Positions 40,002 through 51,700 of a stretch of 64,000 nt of DNA are shown in pieces. Under the pieces are notes generated by a model. It was not told where the DNA came from and did no database searches. It saw only the letters and a program-made list of their open reading frames with translations. The stretch is taken from NCBI GenBank assembly GCA_051294375.1, contig JBJCIZ010000028.1:1425576-1489575 (forward strand), read 5' to 3'. Numbering within the stretch: the stretch's first letter is position 1; each line of letters starts with the position of its first letter. The position numbers were made by a program, and so were the translations under genes. The stretch is from Paraspadella gotoi. Taxonomy: Eukaryota; Chaetognatha.

Positions 40002-43000
40002 ATGGACGTGGAAGACATCGTCCGTCTCCGCAAGAACTGGCCCCACCTGGTCAAATACCTCAAACCCAAAGACGCCAAACTCCTGGACAAGCTCTACCAA
40101 CACGCCGTCCTCAACGAGGCAGAATTCGCTCGACTTCGCGCGGAGGAAAATCCCAAGACTCGAGCCGTCGGCCTCTCTGCCGTCCTCAAGCGGAAGGGGC
40201 AGCCCACCTTCGAACGGTTCCTCGCCTGCCTCAGGAAACACTACGACTCTCTCGCCAAGAAGATCGAGAAGACGAGCGTCGATCAAGCCGACGTGGAGGA
40301 GCAGCTCGAGCTGGAAAAATCCTCCGCGGCGTCGGCAGCGGCTGCTGCTGAGGTCGAGGCGGCGCGGTTCGACGGAGAAGTCCCACTCAGTACTGGGCTG
40401 CGGTTTAATGGTGAGAGACGGGAGGGGAAGTCTCTCTCTCTGTCTCTCTCGGTCTCCCTCTTTCTTCCTTTATCTCTCTCTTGCTTTATCTCTCTCTCTA
40501 CGTATCTCTCTCTCTTTCTCTCTTTATTTCTCTCTTTTTCTCTCTTTATTTCTTGCTTTTTCTCCACGGCATTTCTCCCCAAAATACCAGGCCCATCTGA
40601 AGAGACCCATCTTTCCTCGTTCCAGGCTACGGGCGACGCCAGGACGTCCTGGGCTGGCTGACCGACATGTCGCTGTCCGATCCTATCGAGTCTGGCTCCC
40701 TTAACATGAGCCTCTCTGAGGAAGGGCTCAGCGGGCGATCCAGCGATCCCGCCCCCTTGACACGTGAGTTATCGAATATCGTTCTTAATATTATTATTAT
40801 TATTATTATTGTTATTGTTACTGTATTATTTATGTACTATGCTTTAAAGGCTTTCATGCTTCTTAGGCTTTGAGAAATGACTAACTTTAGAAATATAGGA
40901 AAGCAATAAAAATACTTGATAATAAAATGTTAGTTTATAACATTCATTGAATCTTTCCTCTGTCATTAAGATTCATTCCTAACCCGTTTGTCTCATTCTT
41001 TTCTTATTCCTCGCGACGTCGTCATAATCGAAATAAAAAAATCGCTTCTTTTTGCTTAAAAACCGGATTTGACCGGATTTGACCGGATTTTCCTTGTCGA
41101 GGTCGAGAATAATTCTGGGTTAAATGCTGAACCGCATTATGCAAATCGATTTTTTCTAATTAGCCGAATGCATTGTTGAGTAATCGAAGGTTGAACCGGA
41201 AGATGTAGAAATAGAAATCGCTGAAATCTGGTGATAATAGTCAAAAGATCACCTATTCTATGTTTAAATTGTTTTCAAATTAAAAGATGCTTTAAGAAAT
41301 GATTTGGTCTATTGTGATTAATTTAAATTTAGCGATTCACATCTCTCCTTGTTCCCCAACTCTCTCCAGCCGGCGCCAAGTCTCTCGACAAGAAGGGAAG
41401 TCAATCAAATGTTTGCGGCGCCGACGCTTGGAACTTCCGCTCGATGCGTCTCTCTCGCGGCGCCGAGACCTTCGAAGCCGGTGCCAAGCTGAGGCAAAGT
41501 ACGAGGACGGCGCCGGTCGGCGACTCTGGAGACGGAAGCAGCGCCACCGACGGAGACTCTGGCGGCGCCGGACAGATGCGGATGACGACGACGACGACGA
41601 CGCAGGGTGAGGCTGGGATTTGGGTTGAAGATAAGTATGTTTACAATCGCTAAATTCTATAAGTTATATACTTATATACTTCTCCCAAACTCCACAGCTC
41701 TCATCCACGCCCCTCGCTCGGCTCCACCTTCTCGTCAACCCCGATCCAAAACACCTGAACCCCTCAACCCGAAGCCTCGAACCCAGCGTGACCTCTCGGC
41801 CGGCAGCGCCAGACGCATCAAGTGCGTCGCCGCTCCAGCGCCGCCAGCTGTGACGCCGGACCCGCGAATCTCTCCCGCCCGCCTCCACCGATCGCCGGAT
41901 CCTCGTCTTTCCCCCAACGGCGTCGGCGGCGCCGCTTTTTTCGGCGTCGACAATCGACGCTCATCTCCCGGCGTCGGCGCCGTAAGCAACAACAACAACG
42001 TTCGCCGCTCGCCGCTCCACAATCAGTACTCCGTGCCCCGCTCCTCGGTGTCCAACGGGCGCTGCTCCAACGCTCCGCTCTTCTCCTTCGGTCGCGAGGG
42101 AAGGGGAGCGGGGGAGTTCCGCTATCCTCGCAGCGTCATGATCGACGACGAACAGAAAGTCTACGTTGTCGATCGAGGAAATTCGAGAATTCAAGTCTTT
42201 TCGACCGCGGGATCGTATCTCTATCAGTTTGGAATTGGATCTAAGTTTATTGGTAAGAAAATACTAAATAATAGTGTTGGATTGTTATTATAATGAAAAT
42301 GTAGCGAGCAAGAAGCGTGATAAGATTATAAAGAAATCGAAATTTTCTTACATAATGTTAACTTTTTGTGATCGAAGTGAAATTATAGAATCGGCGCGCG
42401 TTGGGATATCACTCTTTGTAGATTTCATTATTGGGGTTTTTTTTATTCTCCCTTTTACTTCAAATATATCTCTTTTTTATAGTTGCGATCGCTTTGCGTT
42501 TGCGACGATTTTGCTGTGGTTTTGCACATAAGTGGCGTCGTTGTCGGCGTTCCAATTTATAGATCGCCTTTTTTATGATTAAATTTAGGTGTATGAAGCT
42601 GAAAATTTATATACAGCTTTTCATCATCGAGGTTGTTGAAATTGGGTGAGGACAGTTATTAAATATGTTTTGTTTACGTTTTATCAAAACAAAAAAATTT
42701 CCTCTATTTTTATTTTAATGTCTCCTTCTCTCTTTCTTTTTTTTCTTTAAATTATATGTAGCTATATCTCTCTCTTTTCCCCAGGCTGATTCATGGGGAA
42801 AAAACTTTCTCTTTTCTCCTGCTGCTGCTGCCTTTTGATTTCTTTCTTTTGTTCTGGCTGCCTCTGCTGCTGCCGCTGCTGATTCGTCCGAAAACGATTT
42901 GGCTTCTCTCTCTCTCTCTCTTTTTGTGACCGTGACGACATCGTCTTTCAATTACCGTGATATGCCAAGAAGGTTTCAGAATCTCTAAAAAAAATTAAGA

Positions 43001-44305
43001 ATATCGGACCAGATTATTGCGAAACTAATTTATATCGAAGAAATAACTTCTTTCTCCCTCCCAACAACTGCCCCTCCCTCCACAGGCAACGGTAGCGACG
43101 TCTGGTGTACGACGACTGACGTTGCCCTCTCCAAATCGGGCAACTGCCTCATTTGCCCGCGCGTCGTCTGCGCCAAAAGCGCCAAGCCCTGGCCTCTCTC
43201 CGGTCTGTCGGAGGCGGCCGAGATTCAAGTCTACACCAAAACCGGAGGCCTCGTCTCTTGCTTCAAATATCAAGAGCTTCAGTTCGGGCTCTCGGTCGCC
43301 GTCAACTCCAAAGGCCACATCATCGTCCCCGATTACGAGACGCCCTTCATTTATAACTTCAACGCCGACGGGTGTTTGATCAGCAGGTGCGGAAGCTGGA
43401 GGAAAGGTGTGGGATATCAGTGAGCGTGGGATGGATAGGAATGGATAGATGGAAAGAGGAAATGTAAAAGAGGATAGAGGATAGAAGATTTACTTAAGAA
43501 GATACATAGAAGAGGATAGTCGACATGTAAAAAATATAAAAGAGGTCGCACCCATTTAACATTTCCCCTTTCCCCCAGATACGGCGGGCCGGGTAAAGAG
43601 CCGGGCCGGTTCGACTGCCCGACGTCCGTCTGTTCGGGCATCGACGACGACATCCTCGTGACGGACTCGACGAACCAACGCGTGCACGTCCTCGACAAGT
43701 TCGGGGAGTTGAGGACATGCTTCGGATCTAAAGGCGACCAACCCTCCCAGGTTTTTGGGCGGGGAGAAGGTTGTTAAGAGGATGTTTCGGACAAAAGAAG
43801 TCCCTCTATCAACTTGGTTATTTTATTAAGTTTTGATTAATTTTCACCAAGTTCCTCTTTTATATTTTTCAAATTTCTCTTTTTTTTTTCCCATTTCACC
43901 AAGTGAAAATATTACACGCCGATAATCGCATCGACGAAGCAACTTGTCAAAGTCCCTCATTAAATTTGTTCAAACAGTCGTTAATGTTAAGTCTTGCCGT
44001 TAATCAAAACGATATTTTTTTGTCGACAAAAACATTAAGATATTATTCCAAAATGCAAATGAGATTCTCGTCAACCACAGTTCCAATGGCCGGCGGGCGT
44101 GTGCCTCGACGCCTCTGGCGCCATCGTTGTCTCCGATTCCGTCAACAATCGAATCCAAATGTTTTCCTACGACGGAAATTTCCTGCGAACGATCGCCGAC
44201 GCCGACGCCGGACTCGATCATCCCTGCGGCGTCGCTGTCTCTCCCGACGGGCTGCTGTACGTCGCCGATCAGAAGAACCACTGCGTCAAAGTCTTTAGAT
44301 ATTGA
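40002..44305 (+). CDS. CARD plus NHL beta-propeller protein (unusual architecture)
   Basis: Seven exons: 40002-40410, 40626-40763, 41370-41606, 41698-42252, 43086-43386, 43579-43750, 44081-44305, about 678 residues. Residues ~1-95 form a CARD-like six-helix death fold: LRKNWPHLVKYLKPKDAKLL, then LYQHAVLNEAEFARLRAEEN, then KRKGQPTFERFLACLRKHY, with the KGxxxFxxFLxxLR ending typical of CARDs. Residues ~100-380 are low complexity, rich in Ser, Pro, Arg and Thr. Residues ~385-678 contain about six NHL blades, for example GAGEFRYPRSVMID, VYVVDRGNSRIQVFS, GRFDCPTSVC, ILVTDSTNQRVHVLD, WPAGVCLDASG and LYVADQKNHCVKVF. Classic NHL proteins are RING/B-box ubiquitin ligases (TRIM2/3/32/71), but no RING, B-box or coiled coil is present. 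Both parts share matching exon phases, so this is one gene. Likely cytosolic; an immune or apoptotic adaptor role is inference from the CARD. Confidence 0.85.
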
Positions 44306-45741
44306 AGGGGAGGAGAAGAGTGCCTCGTTGGCGGCTGCAGGATTGCCTCGTCTTGCTTAAAAGGGAATGGGCCCAAGCCAAGGTGTGTGGCCTTGCTTCG
44401 CGGGATCATAACAAATCTGGTCACAATCTGGTTATTCTGCCATTGACTTTTCAATGTCATTCTCTTTTACTGTTAGCGTTATTCCAGAGATTTCCAGAAT
44501 TAGAAAATGAAATTTGTTACGTCCAAATAATGATAAATAATTTTATTAAGTTTTTTTTTGGAAAGTTTATTTCTGTTTACTCATTATCGATTATGAACAA
44601 AAACTGCGACGGACAATATATTTTTTTTTTGTCGGTGAAGGTCCTTTCTTGTACTTAAAGAAAATGTTGACAATACTCAAATAGTCGATCCTAGTCCTTT
44701 CTCCCATTTTTTCTCTTAAGTTACCCTTTTTAAAGCCATGACAATTTTACCTCTGATGTAGAAGTCTCATTCTCTTTATTGGGATTTATATTTAAAATTA
44801 AAATGTATTATTCTCTCGATTAAAACTTCGAAGTCGGGTCAAATATCTTTCTATTTAGATGCAAACAATTATTATTAAGCTTAGAATTTAAGATTGGCTA
44901 GTTTTTGGTGCACCTTAGAAAGCCTTTTTGATTTAGCCAAGCTAAAAATGTGTGACGAATGTTCATGAGTAATCAATTAGTGCCTGCAATTTAAAAAGTG
45001 CTTTAAAACATAACACCATTTTTTTGATGTTCTATTAACTATTTGCCGTTCAAATTTCGCACATTAACGTAAAAAAAGGATATAAATAACTACGTATTTA
45101 AAGTTTTAAGATTAAATAAATTTCTCAATTTAAATTAATGACTTATTTTCAAAGCAAGGAAAAACAGAATTCAAATTTGTACAAAATTACACTATATACT
45201 ATTGCATGCCAAATGCCAATTTATTTTTCCAATTCGGGGATTGGGAAGTTTTGACGCAGCCACAGGTTTTAACATCGTGGAATTCCGTCTATCGTTAATC
45301 CTTTAGAGATATATATTCTTTTGTAGATCGTTATTTCCCTCCAAAAATATATATATCCACATTATATTACTCACACTCAATCATGAGCACAAAATTGTTG
45401 AGTTTTTTATGAAACAAAATATTGTTTGTGTGATAAACATAATTTGAAAAGGAGAAAAATAATTCGTCTGAAAAAACTCGTTCTTGCTCATTTATTTTTG
45501 GCGATAAAAAGAAATTTTTTTTCTTTTGCTCATTTTAAAAACTGTTCATGTTGCGTTAGATGTTTGGTTTTCTGCCCTCTATTTTTGTAGAGATAAAATA
45601 AAAGGAAAACGAAAACAAAACGGAGAAAACATGAAGAAACGAAACTCGGAACTCGAAACGACGAAACTGTGAAGAAAAACAAAAACATAACATGCGTCAT
45701 CGTTTTCGTCGCGAAAATAAACAACAACAACAACAACAACA
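44306..45741. other. Intergenic between CARD-NHL and CABIN1
   Basis: AT-rich; nothing supportable on either strand. The last 25 bases before the CABIN1 start are (AAC)n. Confidence 0.65.
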
Positions 45742-48700
45742 ATGATAAAGTTCAGCGCCCTCAACGAGACAGAGTCGAGCGACGAAGATGACGACCACCT
45801 GGACGGAGAAGTGGGCGTGGCCGGAGGCGTGGCCACGAAGGAGGCGCTGGAGGCGGAAGTGGTTCAACTTTACAAGGAGGCGATCGATCTGCAGCAGAAA
45901 TGTGAGGAGGCGGTGATGGGAATTTATGGGCGTCTAGTATTTAACTATTCTCAATTCATGTGCCATCTTCACGATGTTGCCTCTTTTCTAGACCTTGAAT
46001 GACCATATCTTGAATTCTTGACTATATTGTAATACTATATTGTAATTCTCTCAAATATTTTTGTATCAGAAATGTTCGTCAATCTCATTTGCATATTGTC
46101 GTTAATTTGGGATTAATTTGTCATAAATTCACTAATCATTGATAACGGACATGTTAATTCATGGTCTTTGTCTGTGTCTAAGTGTCTAAGCGATGTTTAG
46201 ATTTGGGGATATTTACCATTTATTAATAATAATTTCAATTATTTATATCGTCCCCGATCTTCAGCGGACTCCTCCGGCGCTGCTCGGCTCTACCAACGTC
46301 TCGTCGCATCCTCCGTCGTGACCGATCTTCGATCTCAGGCGGAACTCGATCCCGAAGTCAAGCACCCCCTCAAGTCGGTCGCCTACTCCGCCTTCAAGAA
46401 TCTCGCCAAACTCCTCGCGGACGCGGGCGACCCTCGCGGCGCCATGGAGCATTACTTGGAGGCGTCGGCGCTGGACGAGACTGATCCGAGTCTCTGGTTC
46501 CGCATGGGAGAATTGGCCTTTCGTCTCGAGGACTTTCGTCTCTCAAGATTCTGTTATTGCGAGACGATCCGTTTGAGTCCCGGTCATTGGCTCGCGCTCG
46601 AACGTTCCTTACCTCTTCTCTTTGCTCTCGACGATCTCTCCACTTGCCTGCTGCACTGCGGCATCGTGCTGCGGCGGAATCCGCGCCACTGCCGCGCAAG
46701 AATCTTCGTTTTTCAGGTTTGAGATCTCGAGTCTCTTAACCTATTTTGCATATTGTCGTGTTCATTAATTGTCGAGAAATTTTTATTCTGCACCCTTACT
46801 AATATTTTACCCTAAATTTACAGGCATTTTTATTCAAAAGTAAATCGTGCTAACCTTAAGTATTTATTATTTAAATAGCTAAATTGTTATAACTAAATTC
46901 TTCTTCAGGCCTTCGCCGAACGGCCGGCCCTAGAGGAGATCCACGCCGACCTCTTTGTCGGCTGCGACTCTGTGGCTCGATCCTGCGATGGCCTCACCAA
47001 AGAGCTCGTCGAGGAATGCCTGGCCGAGGCCGACGAGATCGCCAGGCGGCACCGGGCCGCGGCGCCGGAGCCGGAACCCGAACCGGAAACGACGTTCGCC
47101 GTAGCCACGCCCCTCACGCGGTTTTCGTGGAAGGCGTTGGGCGAGTCCATCAAGGGACTGCACGACTTTATCTGCGATCGGGGAAGCCCCTACTCGCTGA
47201 CCAAGCCCGTCGATCTGACAAACTACTTGGGGGAGGATGGGAAGTTGGACGAGGTCGTTGTAGAGGAGGAAGAAAAAGACGAACGCTCGATCGAGGACGT
47301 CGAAGATGACATGCGCTTAAGAGAAGAAGCGAAGAGAGACGCTAAAATTGGTCAACCGGGAATCGGCGAAAAACCCGAGATTGAAGAAAGCCCGGCGCCG
47401 CCAAGTCAAACGGACTGGGCACGACAAAGTCTAGATCTTCCGACGCCGCTGGCTCAAGACCGGCGGGCGTCTGAAAGTCAAGACGATCTAGACGAAATCG
47501 AGATGCGCGTCGACGCCGGAGTCAAAACGACGCCGAGCGAAAGTTCGGAGGAAGAAACGACGACGGCGCCGATGGCCGGCGTCGACTGGGCTGGAGAACA
47601 ACAGCAACTCCAGCACCATCAAAATGAACGTGAAGAAACCGACGAAGACGTCAAAGATTTATTAGACGATCTCGTTCAAAGAGTTGTTGTCGTTGTGGGC
47701 GATAAATCATCCAGTCAGAGTTCCTCGTCCTCTTCTTCTTCCTCCTCCTCTTCCTCCTCGTCGTCGGACGAAGATTCGGACGACGACGACGAACCGCCCG
47801 TCAAACGACGTCCCGGAACCGGTCGCGGATTCCCCGCCACTCGCGGCGCCGGTCGCTCCGGCGGCGTCGGCGGACGTGGCAAACGAGCGCTGCTCTTCGC
47901 CGAGTTGCGCCCGAAACCGGCGCGCCCCTCCATCGGAGAGAAGCGCCGCAAGGGAAGGCCGGCCGCCGCTATCGCCGCCGTCGCCTCCACCAAAGACAAA
48001 CCATCTCCTTCCTCGGAGAAAGACTCATCCCCGACCGACGCGAAAACATCCTTGTCGGCTAAAAAAGACGACACTCCGGACGACAGTTCTTCCGCCAAAG
48101 AGGAAGGCCCCGACGCGGCTTCGTCCGAAACCTGTTTGACGTCGGGCGATCGAACGAAAGCGTCTCTCTCTCGGAGAGAACAGTTGAAGAAACTGCGGTC
48201 GGAAATCGCCGCCGCCATCGGCGATGAAAACGACCTCACGCGACGATCCACGCGCGTCAATCGCAACAGCGCCTCCGCAGCCGTCGCCGGCGCCTCCGCG
48301 CAGATCAAGCTGCCGCAGAAGGTTCACTACCGGCAGCTGCTCCGCAGCCTGCTGCCCACGGAGCTGCAGCTGAGGGAGGACGAGATGGACGAGGGATACG
48401 AAGAGGGAGAGGAGGAAGTCTGCAGTAGGGCGTCGACGCCGCCGCCGATGGAGGAGGAAGAGGAGGAAAAAGAAGAGGAAGATCGTGTCGATGACAAGTT
48501 GGAGGAGGAAGAGAAAAATGTGAAGGAATTCCTTGCAGAGAGTCAATTACTCAAACGAAACATCGTCTCTTTGATGAAGGCCTACCTCTTCCATTTAGCC
48601 AAACAATTCGTCGTCAAATCCTCCGAAGGCACCTTCGCTTCCTATCTCCCAGTCTACAAAAGATTCCGACGCAATTACTACTTCCTCGATCCACTAGGGA

Positions 48701-51700
48701 TAGAAGATCGAGGCACACCAGAGGAGACCTTCGACTCTGGCGTCGTCGCCCTCGTCGCCTGCGAGCAGCAGCTGGATCAGTGGCTCACGCTGCAGCGCCG
48801 CCATCAGCTGCTCAAGTCCCCAGCGAAGGCAGCGAGGAAGACGATCGATCCCGAACGCGCCGTCGCTCGTCCGGTCGCCTCGGACAATCGACGACTCTTG
48901 GAAAAGCTCGTGGAGGATGCCGAGTCTTGGTTCGAGAGAGACTTGGGCTGGTGTCGTCTCATTTTTCAGGCGAGGAACGGACCCGAAGGCGTCGAGTGGG
49001 GATCTTTCCTCGCTAGGGCGCATTGGACAAAGGCGCAGTTCTTCAGTCTGATGGGGAGGATCGAACAGGCGCTCGAGTTGTACGACGACGTTCGTGAGGA
49101 TCTGCGGGAGGATGAGGCGGCGTCGGCAGCGACTGCGGCGGTGACAGCGACTGCAGCGTCGGCGGCGACGTCAGCGACTGCGGCGTCGGCCGCAGCGTCG
49201 GCGGCGACGGCAGCGACTGCGGCGTCGGCCGCAGCGCCGACGTCGTCTTTTATCAGCGTCTCTTTGCCGAATCTTTCCGCGTTCTCGATTCTCAGCGTCA
49301 AATTGGTGGATGCGAGCAAAAAATATTTGGAAGAAAAGCGATCTCTCGAACAGGTAACATCTCATGACATGACATGGATGGGTAAACTGTCAGTCTCTCG
49401 CCGGGTAGTAAAGTATGAAATATGGATGATTAACTAGGATAAATTGAAACAAGTTGAATTTCGAATGAGAGTTGGTGGATTGGTTATTATATTTGCTACT
49501 TGTTTTATTAATCATGTCACCCATTAACATTGTTATTGTAACGTGAGGAAAAGAATGAAGCGGTTTTTGTTTTGTTTTTGCATTAACCGAATTTTAAACG
49601 TTGACTTTCCTGCAAAAACTATGGCCATTAATTTTATGCTCTCTTTATATACTTCAAAGCCTTTAAAATGTTTAATAAATACTGCAATATGCAAATTAGA
49701 TAAAAGAGATATTTTCCTAATCAGGTCCAACGCTTCGCCAGCCTTCAGGATCACTCTCAAGTCTTCAGACTCTTGAGGATCACCTTCCGTGACCCTGGAC
49801 GCCTCCAGCGGATTATCGACGAGACTGACGAAGCCGAGGCGGAGGTCAAGCGGAGAAAGAACCTACCCAGTCGCCTCACCCAACTGAGTCTATTGCGCGA
49901 CGCCCTGGTCAGTCTAGATGACCCGGCCAAGTGTCTCAAGTGGGGAGCCCTCTCGCTGCATGAGATATGGCTCTACGTCAAGAGGCGGTGGGACACTTGC
50001 AGGTAACAGGGAATCATTTAACAAATTACGTTCTTACTGGTAATCTAATTTTATATTGCAGTCACGATTGTCGCTCGTTGTGAGTTTGCGCCGATGATAT
50101 CTCGCGAAGCTCGATTTGTTTTTTTAAATCGAAAATTGGGACGAGCCATTTGACTTTTATTCAATTGTTTAAATTGATTCGTTTTTGCGTTCAAATTACT
50201 GTTGAAGTTTTAAAATAATAAATAATTCCATTAGATTTTCCGTCATGTATTCTCATTAAAAAAAAAACCAATTATTCCAACAGCCCTGTTCAATCGTTTC
50301 ATTATCGGACACTTTACTCGTTGATCTAATTTATTTCAATATATTCTCCTTCTCCCCCCCCCAATTCCACTCAGAAACAACCCCTGGACCCGCCTCCTCC
50401 TCTCCTGGCTCTCAGTCATCCATTCCATCCTCGACGACTCGGACTCCGCCTCAGCCGCCGCCGCCGCAGTCACGGTCTCATCCGCCGCCGGCGCCGCGTT
50501 GTCCTCCCTGAGTCGCTTCCAACTGAAGCGAATCTCCGAGGATTTGATCTGCGTGATTCATTCGAGTCTCGACGTCGGCGACGCGGCGTCGACACCCGCA
50601 CTGCCGACTCTCACTCCCTGGTTCCTCTTGTATCGAATCTTGAACTTCGCCGAGAGGAAGAGGAGAGAGGAGGAAGAGGAGGTCGTCGTGGAGAGAGTCT
50701 TGGAGGAGATCGTCGAGAGGGTCTCCAAGAAGGTCGATGGGGAGGAGGAGGAGGAAGAGGAGGAGCGAAAGGAAAGGGAGAAATCTTCGGCCTCTTTGTC
50801 TAATTCGGTCTCTCTTCTCATTCTCGCCCACGAACAACTCGGAAAACGGAACTGGTTGGTATTTGATTCTTGGTATTCTAGGTAGTGAAGAGACAGTAAT
50901 TATTGTTATATGTTAATGACAGAACCGTTCAATATAAGCAGTCCCTGAGCTTCGGATCAGGCTGTAACACCATGTTACAGGCGGGTTAAGCGCCCCGTCC
51001 CTCTTAACTGCCAGACGACCACCGGGCTAGAACCCCGGACCTTTGGGTTGGGAGGCGAATGACTTGCCTCCGACACCAATGACCGCTGATGAACGGTTGG
51101 TGGATTTTAGTCCACCATAGTAGACGCGTTGGCCAGTCCGTTTCAACCTTTGTTGACATTTGTTCTGACCTAAAAGACGAAGACGATAGACACCAAGGCA
51201 ATAATAGTTTCGAATATTAATTGGTGGGATAAAGAAACCAATTAGAAATTATTATACTTATCAATTTAATTAAAGAATTAACATATTTTTTTCAGTGTTC
51301 ACAGTTCCTTTTTTCCCCACCAGGTGCTCCTTCGACGGCGGCGCCTTCCTCCTCTTCTGCGTCCGCGAATTCGCCAAAGAGTTGGAGCGACTCCAAGCGG
51401 AGGATTCCTCGTCTGGAGACGAATCGGGATTCGAACCCGGGACTGAGCGGTCACGACGCGAGTTGGAAGAGGCGATGGAGCAATGCTTCTTCTGCCTCTA
51501 CAATCATCCGCCAAAGAAACCCAAAGGGCGATCGTCTCTTCTCGATCATTCGTCCTCCAACATTCAACTCACTTGGAGTCGATGCTTTCATCTCTACGAT
51601 TACTTCAAGCCCAAAGATCTGCCAGAATTCGACGGATACAAGACGGACACCATCTCCGCCGATCTGGAATGCCTCTTCAAGAGGATGCTCGCCGTCGCGC

